NCBI GenBank assembly: GCA_010025475.1
Contig: RGTE01000019.1
Span: 1-13,704, forward strand
DNA length: 13,704 bases
DNA from: Verrucomicrobiota bacterium
GTDB lineage: Bacteria; Verrucomicrobiota; Verrucomicrobiia; Methylacidiphilales; Verrucolacustridaceae
Direction of reading: 5' to 3'
This document shows positions 6,535-12,365 of this stretch, in pieces; the first letter of the stretch is position 1; every line of letters starts with the position of its first letter. Under the pieces are notes generated by a model that ran no database searches, was not told where the DNA came from, and was given only the letters and a program-made list of their open reading frames with translations. Position numbers and translations under genes: made by a program.

Positions 6535-6562
6535 TTGACTTGGGTTTGGTGATTCCTAGCTT
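6535..6562 (+). promoter_or_regulatory. Candidate promoter of the polyprenyl diphosphate synthase gene
   Basis: TTGACT (6535-6540, 5 of 6 to -35) and TAGCTT (6557-6562, 3 of 6 to -10 but with T, A and final T in place) are 16 bases apart. The -10 ends seven bases before ATG 6570, with no Shine-Dalgarno sequence between, so a leaderless transcript is predicted. Confidence 0.45.
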
Positions 6563-6569
6563 ACCCAGC

Positions 6570-7571
6570 ATGTCCACAACGATTCAGCGAAACATGCCCA
6601 AGCCAGCGGTGGACTGGTTTCGTCCCGCGATGGAGCTGGAAACCGAACTCAAGCAGATCGAGTTGCGGATTTTGCACCAAGCCTCGCAATTCGATCCTGG
6701 GGCCGAGGGGTACGTACGTTACGCCTTACAGGGAGGTGGAAAAAGGCTGCGACCCGCCCTGGTGCTTCTAGCCGGCAAAGCGGCGGGAGGCTGGACGGAG
6801 CCAATCCGGGACTTGGCCGTGATTGTGGAACTGGTGCATGTCGCATCCTTGGTCCACGACGATGTGCTCGACCGGGCGGAGTTGCGGCGATCCCGGGCCA
6901 CCTGCAATTCCAAGTGGGGAACGGAACTCTCCGTGTTGTTGGGGGATGCTCTTTTTGCCCATGCCCTGCAGTTGGCCACCAAGCTGGAGGATGCGGAAGT
7001 GGCGCGGAAAATCGCCGAAGCCTCGCGGAATCTTTGTGAGGGGGAAATCCTGCAGACCCAGCGTCGTTTTGACCTGAAAATGTCGACGACAGATTACCTC
7101 CACATGATCGGGTTGAAGACGGGTGCGCTATTCCGGGTTGCCGCGGAAGTCCCGTTTCTTCTTCATGAGGCCCCCGTTTCCCGCCGGGAAGCGGCCCGCT
7201 CCTTTGGCTACCAGCTCGGTCTGGCCTATCAAATCTACGATGACGTACTCGATCTGGTGGGGACTTGCGAAGAGAGCGGTAAGACTCTGGGGACCGACCT
7301 GAAAAAGGGGAAGTGGACCTTGCCGTTGCTGCATGCCCTGCAAACCTTGCCGGCATCCGAGTCGGAATCCCTGCGGGCTCAGTTGGTGGAAGGAGCTCAC
7401 GGGGTGGTGACCAAGGTCGTGGCGGCTGGAGGCGTCCGTTTTTCCCTGCGAAAAGCCGTTGAATTGCTCGAACGGGCCAAGGGCGACCTCGAGGTTTTGG
7501 GAGACCCGCAGGGGGAACTGCGCGGTTTGACGGAGAGATTCCAGGCTTTTTTGAGGCAGATGGAGGTTTAG
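6570..7571 (+). CDS. Long-chain polyprenyl diphosphate synthase (IspB/HepT type)
   Basis: This trans-prenyltransferase adds isopentenyl units to an allylic diphosphate to make the side-chain precursor of quinones. In this 333-residue protein the diagnostic motifs are GGGKRLRP (55-62), the first aspartate-rich motif HDDVLD (96-101), GEILQ (148-152), KTG (183-185) and the second aspartate-rich motif YDDVLD (213-218), followed by KTLGTDLKKGKWTLPLL. The residues four and five places before the first DD are small (A92, S93), which in this family favours long products (C30-C40) over C15/C20. Residue length fits. I chose ATG 6570 over the upstream codon at 6495, which overlaps the previous gene. ATG 6594 or 6630 are possible if the mRNA has a leader. 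With the UbiA and MqnE genes in this window, the likely role is menaquinone tail synthesis. Exact chain length is not readable, so no symbol is given. Confidence 0.93.
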   Translation: MSTTIQRNMPKPAVDWFRPAMELETELKQIELRILHQASQFDPGAEGYVRYALQGGGKRLRPALVLLAGKAAGGWTEPIRDLAVIVELVHVASLVHDDVLDRAELRRSRATCNSKWGTELSVLLGDALFAHALQLATKLEDAEVARKIAEASRNLCEGEILQTQRRFDLKMSTTDYLHMIGLKTGALFRVAAEVPFLLHEAPVSRREAARSFGYQLGLAYQIYDDVLDLVGTCEESGKTLGTDLKKGKWTLPLLHALQTLPASESESLRAQLVEGAHGVVTKVVAAGGVRFSLRKAVELLERAKGDLEVLGDPQGELRGLTERFQAFLRQMEV

Positions 7572-7642
7572 GTCCGGGCTCAGCAAGGGAACCGGGGCAG
7601 GCCTCGTCAGGCAAAAAGATCCGCGTCCCCCAATATCGCCAC

Positions 7643-7671
7643 TTCAAAACGGCCGAAAGCAAGGGTAGGAT
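7643..7671 (+). promoter_or_regulatory. Candidate promoter of the sigma factor operon
   Basis: TTCAAA (7643-7648, 4 of 6) and TAGGAT (7666-7671, 4 of 6) are exactly 17 bases apart. The -10 ends six bases before the sigma gene ATG. The only purine-rich run (AAGGG at 7661-7665) is 12 bases upstream of the ATG and part of the spacer, so the message is probably leaderless. If the sigma factor autoregulates, this may instead be its own promoter class. Confidence 0.45.
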
Positions 7672-7677
7672 ATCCGG

Positions 7678-8292
7678 ATGTCGGTAGAAACGGCTCTTCC
7701 TCCGGATTTGGAAAATGGCCCGACCGATGAAGAGTTGGTGGCCTCCACCCTCAAGGGAGATATGGGAGCCTACGATGAGCTTATCCGCAGGTTTCAGGGG
7801 CGCTTGTATGGGGTGATCTACCACCTGACCTCCAACCACGAAGACACGAACGACCTGCTGATGGAGGTCTTTGACAAGGCCTACCGGAGCCTGCCGACCT
7901 TCCGGGGGCAGTCCTCCTTTTACACGTGGATTTACCGGATCGCGATCAACCGGAGTTTCAACTTTTTGGACAAGCGGAAAAGGCGGCAGGGGGCCATGAG
8001 CCTGAATGAGCTGGACGAGGACGGCTTGCCCAAGCTGGATTTGCCCGATATTTCGCCTCAAAACGACCCAAATAAATCAATCATGCTCAATGAATTACAA
8101 AATAAATTGAACGAATCTATGCTTAAGCTGTCGAAGGAACATAGAACTGTGGTAACTTTATTTGATATTCAAGGACTTGCGCATGCCGAGATCGCCAAGA
8201 TCATGGGGTGTACGGAGGGGACTGTCCGTTCCCGGCTCCATTATGCTCACAAGCAGCTTCAAAAATCTCTTGGCATCTACCTGAAAAAGTAA
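7678..8292 (+). CDS. ECF-type RNA polymerase sigma factor (RpoE/SigW-like)
   Basis: This is a 204-residue sigma-70 family protein with region 2 and region 4 only, which defines the extracytoplasmic-function group. Region 2 (about 19-103) contains DEELVASTLKGDMGAYDELI, then NDLLMEVFDKAYRSLPTFRG and SSFYTWIYRIAINRSFNFL, the core-binding and -10-recognition helices. Region 4 (about 150-200) has LSKEHRTVVTLFDIQGLAHA followed by the helix-turn-helix EIAKIMGCTEGTVRSRLHYA, which reads the -35 element. The linker and the first part of region 4 are coded by an AT-rich stretch unlike the rest of the gene (8081-8170, about 32% GC by hand count). Downstream lie a membrane protein and an HtrA-like protein in the same orientation, the usual context of an envelope-stress sigma factor. 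The start ATG 7678 is supported by the promoter spacing and by the lack of an upstream alternative. Confidence 0.95.
   Translation: MSVETALPPDLENGPTDEELVASTLKGDMGAYDELIRRFQGRLYGVIYHLTSNHEDTNDLLMEVFDKAYRSLPTFRGQSSFYTWIYRIAINRSFNFLDKRKRRQGAMSLNELDEDGLPKLDLPDISPQNDPNKSIMLNELQNKLNESMLKLSKEHRTVVTLFDIQGLAHAEIAKIMGCTEGTVRSRLHYAHKQLQKSLGIYLKK
8095..8123 (+). promoter_or_regulatory. Possible internal promoter within the sigma factor gene
   Basis: Inside the AT-rich part of the sigma gene, TTACAA (8095-8100) and TATGCT (8118-8123, 4 of 6 to -10) are 17 bases apart. It could give extra transcription of the membrane protein and HtrA-like gene independently of the sigma factor. AT-rich DNA produces such matches by chance, so this is weak. 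Confidence 0.2.
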
Positions 8293-8311
8293 AACCATAA
8301 GGATTCCCTCG

Positions 8312-8776
8312 ATGAGCCAAAAAGAAGACTTTAGCCAACTGCAAAAGCTCCTCCGTGTGAAGCGGCTGGAAACCCCGGGGCAGGAGTATTTTGACCGTTT
8401 TGTGGACGCCTTTCACACCTACCAGCGCCGGGAGATTCTCCAGCAAGAGCCTTGGTATGCGAAGGTGGTGGAAGTCTTGTTCGAACCGTGGATCGCCGGG
8501 GTGCCTCGGTTGGCCACGGTGGCCGCTTCGGCGGCTTGCCTGGTCGCCGGAGTCGCGTTTTTCCTCGGACCCATTCAGTCCGGCACCGCCCATCTGGCGG
8601 ACGGCAAGGTGGCGCATCCCCGGGGAATCTTGGTGGCGGCTTCCCAAAAGGAAGAGTCACTGCAAATCCAGCCTGAGTTAATCGACACCGCGGCTGGCGG
8701 GGACACGACCGAGCTGCGGCCCCTCTATGTGAATGGGCATGGCGCGGTGGCTTATGATTCCCGGCTCGCGTTCTAA
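8312..8776 (+). CDS. Single-pass membrane protein, putative anti-sigma factor
   Basis: This 154-residue protein has a cytoplasmic-looking N-terminal part (1-65) with a helical, charged segment (LLRVKRLETPGQEYFDRFVD, then FHTYQRREILQ). One membrane helix follows (about 67-87, LATVAASAACLVAGVAFFLG), then a 67-residue tail expected in the periplasm. Position right after an ECF sigma gene and the one-helix N-in topology fit an anti-sigma factor that holds the sigma at the membrane. The zinc-binding HxxxCxxC motif of classic anti-sigma factors is absent, and I see no RseA-like cleavage signature, so the assignment rests on context. The last residues are DSRLAF; a free C-terminal hydrophobic residue of this kind is a possible PDZ ligand, and the next gene encodes a PDZ protein. 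TAAGGA ends eight bases before ATG 8312, a good ribosome site. Its 3' end overlaps the next gene by up to 44 bases, implying coupled translation. Confidence 0.7.
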   Translation: MSQKEDFSQLQKLLRVKRLETPGQEYFDRFVDAFHTYQRREILQQEPWYAKVVEVLFEPWIAGVPRLATVAASAACLVAGVAFFLGPIQSGTAHLADGKVAHPRGILVAASQKEESLQIQPELIDTAAGGDTTELRPLYVNGHGAVAYDSRLAF

Positions 8777-9929
8777 GCTTCTCTTTTCCTCTTTCCTGAT
8801 CCTCGGCCTGCTGACGGCCGGATGGTTCGCGTATCGGGGTGTTTCCCACAAACAAAGCGCCCTCCGCCCCGTGGCTCAACCCGCCGCGGTTGAGACCATC
8901 CGGGTCACGGAAATTCAAAGCATCAAACCGGCGGCCACCGGAGCAACCCCCTCTTCCGGCGTTTTTGACAAAATCGCCTCGGAGGTCAGCGGGGTTTACG
9001 AAAAGGCCGCCCCCTCGGTGGTGCGGGTGCGGGCTTCCGACGGGCCTGAGCAGCTGGCGGGGACCGGGTTCTTTGTCGACAACCGGGGTACGGTCGTGAC
9101 GGCCTATGCGGTCGTGGGGCAGGCCAAGGAAGCCGCGGTCGAAGCTGGAGGGCGGACTTATCCCGCGAAAATTCTGGGCCGCGACCCCCGTAGCGGCATC
9201 GCTCTTTTAAAAATCCAGGCTGGGGAAACCCCCTTCCTCCTGTTTGGCGAGTCAGGCGGTCTGCGGCCGGCCTCGGCAGTCGTGAGCGTGGCTTTCCCTT
9301 ACGACCTGAAAGCCGAACCTACTTTTGGTCTTGTGGCCGGTTTTGATGTGAAATATTTGACCCGGTTTTTCGCCACCACCCACATCCGGGCCAACTTGCC
9401 GATCAAGCCAGGGCAGATCGGTGGTCCCTTGCTGGATAGTCAGGGCAAGGTGGTGGGTATCCTCATGCTGGAGATCGACGAAGGAAAAGCCTGCTATGCC
9501 CTCCCAGTCGAAGCCGCGGCCAAGGTGGCGGCGGATATCGAAAAATTCGGCGAACCTCATCACGGCTGGATGGGCGTGGGAGTCATGCCGGACCGGAGTC
9601 GGCCGGAACGGGGTGCTCCGGTATTTGTGGACCGCCTGTACAAGGGCACGCCAGCCGAGCGCAGCGGCCTGAAGGCGGGCGATGAAGTCCTCTCCATCGG
9701 CAACCGGCCGGTTCGGGAGCCTTCCGATGTTTTGGATTCGGCCTTTTTTGCGAGCGTGGGGGAGAAGGTTCCCGTCAAGGTTCGGCGTAACGGCAAAGAA
9801 GAGACATTCACCATCACGGTGGCTGCGCGGCCGGAAACATCCCGGATCGTGGAGCCGGCGCCTTTGTTTCCCGATTCCCAGGCGGGATCGGCACCCCAGG
9901 GAGTGCCGGTCCGCGGCTCGAATCCCTAG
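8733..9929 (+). CDS. HtrA/DegS-like protein with PDZ domain and degenerate catalytic triad (pseudoprotease)
   Basis: This 398-residue protein has an N-terminal membrane anchor (about 15-34), a trypsin-like HtrA domain (about 78-270) and one PDZ domain (about 278-365, GWMGVGV, then KGTPAERSGLKAGDEVLSIG). It should face the periplasm. The HtrA fold is clear, but all three catalytic residues are replaced. The His position in VVTNNHVV is Ala126 (VVTAYAVV), the Asp position in DPRSDIALL is Gly155 (DPRSGIALL), and the Ser in PGNSGGPL is Ile229 (PGQIGGPL). It therefore cannot work as a classical serine protease and is more likely a binding or sensing protein. The rest of the frame is intact and well conserved, so this is not simple decay. 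Start codons 8733, 8739 or 8754 all overlap the upstream gene; the anchor is kept in each. In E. coli, DegS uses its PDZ domain to sense misfolded outer-membrane proteins and control RpoE; a related role without cleavage is inferred here. Confidence 0.88.
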   Translation: MGMARWLMIPGSRSKLLFSSFLILGLLTAGWFAYRGVSHKQSALRPVAQPAAVETIRVTEIQSIKPAATGATPSSGVFDKIASEVSGVYEKAAPSVVRVRASDGPEQLAGTGFFVDNRGTVVTAYAVVGQAKEAAVEAGGRTYPAKILGRDPRSGIALLKIQAGETPFLLFGESGGLRPASAVVSVAFPYDLKAEPTFGLVAGFDVKYLTRFFATTHIRANLPIKPGQIGGPLLDSQGKVVGILMLEIDEGKACYALPVEAAAKVAADIEKFGEPHHGWMGVGVMPDRSRPERGAPVFVDRLYKGTPAERSGLKAGDEVLSIGNRPVREPSDVLDSAFFASVGEKVPVKVRRNGKEETFTITVAARPETSRIVEPAPLFPDSQAGSAPQGVPVRGSNP

Positions 9930-9935
9930 TTTTAG
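9924..9935. terminator. Small hairpin between convergent HtrA-like and MORN genes
   Basis: CCTA-GTTT-TAGG, a four-pair stem starting at the end of the HtrA-like gene, is followed by AAATTTT on the plus strand. Only 25 bases separate the two stop codons, so this is the only candidate shared terminator. The stem is short and the call weak. Confidence 0.2.
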
Positions 9936-9954
9936 GAAATTTTAGCCATCCCTT

Positions 9955-11367
9955 TCACCGGGGGATGAAGTCGAATTCCGGCGGGAACGAAAGACCGATC
10001 TGTTGCTCCAAAGCCTCCTGCTGTGCAGACCAGGCGGAGGCGGTTGGATGAGCATTCAAATTCGGCTGAAAAGGCAAATCCAGCTGGCCAAGCGGGGAGC
10101 CGTCAGGGTTCCAACCCTGCCAAGTGACGGTTTTGGTGACGGCATCCAAGCGGGTCGAGCTCATCGGTTTCCCATCGGAGTATTGGAGAAGAAGGGAGCT
10201 GACTTTTCCTGCATCGCCCACCACCGGTCCAAACTGGCCCAGAAGCTTGCCATCCGGATAAAGAAGGCGCCCTCCGATCAGGCGATCCGCGTCGTACTGG
10301 CATTCGGCGAAGGATTTGCCGTCGGGGTAGTGCAGGATCAGGGGCCCAGCCAGCTGATCGTCCTTGAACTCGCCGGAAGTGGCCAAGGCTCCGTCCATTC
10401 CAAAACTACGGAAGGGGCCGTTCTTCTTTCCGGTTCGATAAGTGGTCTCCACCCGGGGCTTGCCATCCGGATAATATTCCCTGACCCGCCCATCCAACTT
10501 GTCCTCCTTCCATAATTCCTCCACGAGAAGTTCACCCTTTTCATTCCAGGTCCGGGCGGGCCCGTCCTTTTTGCCGAGAACGTAGAAGGCCTCGGAACGT
10601 TTGGCGCCGGAGGAAAAATATTCGAGGGAAGGACCCTCCAACTTTCCGGCCTTCCAGGAGGCGGTGTAACGGGGGGTGCCGTCGGGCCACCAACCCTGCG
10701 CAGGGCCTTCCAGTTGGTCACCCAGGTAATTCAAGTTGTCAGAGACCGAGCCGTCCGCATGGAAAAGAGTGGAGGGGCCTTGGCGCCGACCCTCCGCCAG
10801 GGTGTTGAAGGATCGTTGCCGACCATCGGGATTAAACAGAATTTGGGGACCGGTCATTTTACCGGCCTGCATCCGGGTTTCGGCACTCAGTTTGCCGTCG
10901 GCTGCAAAAAACTGCCAATCCCCCTCGGGTTGGCCGCCCCGGACCGGGCCTTCGGCCGTTTTGTTGCCTTTTTCATCAAAATCCAACCGGCGACCGTCGC
11001 GACGGTCAAATGCGACGAATTCCCGACGGGAGACCGAGCCGTCGGCCCGGTAAAAAATCAGCTCCACTTGGCCTTGGGGGGTTTGTCGGGCGCTCAGGAC
11101 CATGGCACCGGAAATGTTGCGGTAAGGCCCTTTGCGGAGAACCTCCAGCGGCACGAGGGAGGATTCCTGATAATCCCAAATCGGATCCCCAGCCGGCTGG
11201 CCGGGGCCGGCGGGAAATTGCTGGGAGTTTTCCACGGAGCGCCGAATGGCCTCGGCCGTTTGCAGCCCCTGAAAGATGGCGTTGAGGATGATCCCGACCT
11301 CGCTTTGTGCGGGCGCGCGTGTCGGGAGAAGTATCAACACCAAGAGGAGACCGAGACCGGTGCGCAT
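9955..11367 (-). CDS. Exported MORN-repeat protein (nine 24-residue repeats)
   Basis: This 470-residue protein starts with a signal peptide (LGLLLVLILLP, likely cut after APA near residue 20), so it is secreted or periplasmic, or a lipoprotein-free outer-envelope protein (no lipobox Cys is seen). From about residue 149 to 364 it holds nine consecutive units of exactly 24 residues with the pattern GPxxxYxPDGKxxxExxYxxGKxx. Examples are GPAQGWWPDGTPRYTASWKA and GRVREYYPDGKPRVETTYRT. More diverged units lie before and after. This is the MORN-2/YwqK-like repeat, which forms an elongated beta-meander and serves in binding rather than catalysis; the ligand is unknown. ATG 11367 is preferred; TTG at 11370 is the alternative. 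No Shine-Dalgarno sequence is present. It converges on the HtrA-like gene with 25 bases between stops, and diverges from the UbiA gene. Confidence 0.88.
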   Translation of the reverse strand: MRTGLGLLLVLILLPTRAPAQSEVGIILNAIFQGLQTAEAIRRSVENSQQFPAGPGQPAGDPIWDYQESSLVPLEVLRKGPYRNISGAMVLSARQTPQGQVELIFYRADGSVSRREFVAFDRRDGRRLDFDEKGNKTAEGPVRGGQPEGDWQFFAADGKLSAETRMQAGKMTGPQILFNPDGRQRSFNTLAEGRRQGPSTLFHADGSVSDNLNYLGDQLEGPAQGWWPDGTPRYTASWKAGKLEGPSLEYFSSGAKRSEAFYVLGKKDGPARTWNEKGELLVEELWKEDKLDGRVREYYPDGKPRVETTYRTGKKNGPFRSFGMDGALATSGEFKDDQLAGPLILHYPDGKSFAECQYDADRLIGGRLLYPDGKLLGQFGPVVGDAGKVSSLLLQYSDGKPMSSTRLDAVTKTVTWQGWNPDGSPLGQLDLPFQPNLNAHPTASAWSAQQEALEQQIGLSFPPEFDFIPR

Positions 11368-11375
11368 CAAGGGTT

Positions 11376-11400
11376 AGATTAGGATTAGGATGAGGAGGAA
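11376..11400. repeat. Short GATTAG hexamer repeat upstream of the MORN gene
   Basis: GATTAG occurs twice in tandem (11377-11382 and 11383-11388), followed by the variant GATGAG (11389-11394) and then GAGGAA. On the minus strand this places CTAATC repeats immediately before the MORN start, including a possible -10 TAATCT at 11381-11376. Repeat number could change promoter spacing, but two to three units is little. Confidence 0.45.
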
Positions 11401-11459
11401 GGTAAGCGGGAAGATTGGGCAGGGAAGCGATCCAGCTTTTTTATTTTTGGGAAAGGTCT

Positions 11460-11493
11460 GACCCTAACATTCCCATGGATTTATGTTAGGGTC
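11460..11493. promoter_or_regulatory. Perfect 11-bp inverted repeat over the ubiA promoter region (candidate operator)
   Basis: GACCCTAACAT (11460-11470) and ATGTTAGGGTC (11483-11493) are exact reverse complements separated by 12 bases, 8 bases before the UbiA-type gene's ATG. A possible -10 (TATGTT, 11482-11487) lies in the right arm, and CTGACC (11458-11463), 18 bases upstream, overlaps the left arm. The arms are therefore placed to block RNA polymerase. Centre-to-centre spacing is 23 bases, about two helical turns, suiting a dimeric regulator. As RNA, it could also fold into an 11-pair hairpin. Confidence 0.6.
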
Positions 11494-11501
11494 TGGATCC
11501 G

Positions 11502-12365
11502 ATGATATCGTGGATCCGGCGCTGGTCTGAATTCATCAAGTTCGAGCATACCTTATTTGCGCTCCCGTTTGGGCTGGCAGCGATGGTCACGGCTGCCCGA
11601 GGTCTGCCAAAGGGCACGGTTTTTCTCGGGGTGTTGATTTGCCTGGTCGGGGCGAGGACTGCGGCCATGGCCTTCAACCGCCTGGCCGATTGGCAGATCG
11701 ATGTGAAAAATCCGCGAACGGCAATGCGCTCGACCCTGGTGACGAAAACAGCCGCTTGGGTCACGGTGGCAGCCGGGGTGGGTGGCTTGGTCACGGGGGC
11801 ATGGCTCTTGAATCCCCTCTGCCTGATCCTGAGTCCGCTCGCGGTAGGGATCGTTTTCTTTTATTCGCTGACCAAGCGGTTTACCTGGGCTTCCCACGGG
11901 TTTTTGGGATTGGCCCTGGGGACGGCCCCGATGGGGGCCTGGCTGGCGGTCACGGGAAAATTTGACTCCTGGCTACCGGTTGTTTTGGGTTTGGCGGTCG
12001 GACTCTGGGTGGCGGGTTTTGATGTCATTTATTCGGTTCAAGATCGAGAGTTTGACCGGAAAGAGGGGCTGTTCAGCTTTCCGGCCAAATTCGGGGAAAA
12101 AGCGACACTCCGCATGGCGGTCATGGTGCATGGAGTCGCGGTGGTACTGCTGGGGTTGTTCGGATGGATGGCGGGGTTCGGGTGGAGGTACGGGCTCGTG
12201 TGGGGGGCGGTCGGCGTGGTCCTGGGGGTGGAGTGCCGGGCGTTGCGCTCCATCCTTTCGCAGAAAGAAGCTGGATTCCGCTTGGTGGAAGTGGTGACGC
12301 GGGCCCACATGGCGGTCAGCCTGCTGGTGCTGGGGGGGGTGGTGTGGGAGATTTTTTGGCGATGA
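11502..12365 (+). CDS. UbiA-family prenyltransferase, probably MqnP of menaquinone synthesis
   Basis: This is an integral membrane enzyme that attaches a polyprenyl chain to an aromatic acid, using Mg2+ and the prenyl diphosphate. The 287 residues match the UbiA family. Motif 1 is N59-R-L-A-D63-W-Q-I-D67 followed by KNPRT (69-73). Motif 2 is D174-V-I-Y-S-V-Q-D181-R-E-F-D185-R-K-E-G-L. These two Asp clusters bind the diphosphate. Between and after them are eight or nine hydrophobic stretches. The opening KFEHTLFALPFGL is also typical. Because its stop overlaps the mqnE start (ATGA, 12362-12365), the likely role is prenylation of the futalosine-pathway product (MqnP) rather than ubiquinone UbiA. 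The polyprenyl synthase at 6570 could supply the donor. The gene follows a strong inverted repeat and has AGGG about 11 bases before the ATG. Confidence 0.9.
   Translation: MISWIRRWSEFIKFEHTLFALPFGLAAMVTAARGLPKGTVFLGVLICLVGARTAAMAFNRLADWQIDVKNPRTAMRSTLVTKTAAWVTVAAGVGGLVTGAWLLNPLCLILSPLAVGIVFFYSLTKRFTWASHGFLGLALGTAPMGAWLAVTGKFDSWLPVVLGLAVGLWVAGFDVIYSVQDREFDRKEGLFSFPAKFGEKATLRMAVMVHGVAVVLLGLFGWMAGFGWRYGLVWGAVGVVLGVECRALRSILSQKEAGFRLVEVVTRAHMAVSLLVLGGVVWEIFWR

Noticed and set aside
6495..6569. Upstream start for the polyprenyl synthase
   Set aside because: It overlaps the glycosyltransferase gene and runs through the probable promoter; the added residues match nothing in the family.
7601..7617. 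GCCT-CGTC-AGGC hairpin followed by AAAAA after the polyprenyl synthase
   Set aside because: The stem has only four pairs and the following run is A, not T, on the plus strand, so it is not a credible terminator for that gene.
6649..8061. A 470-codon minus-strand open frame
   Set aside because: It spans the polyprenyl synthase, the intergenic promoter and half the sigma gene on the opposite strand. The translation is Pro/Arg-rich noise.
12164..12361. Upstream extension of mqnE inside the UbiA gene
   Set aside because: ATG 12362 overlaps the UbiA stop as ATGA and gives the normal MqnE N-terminus.
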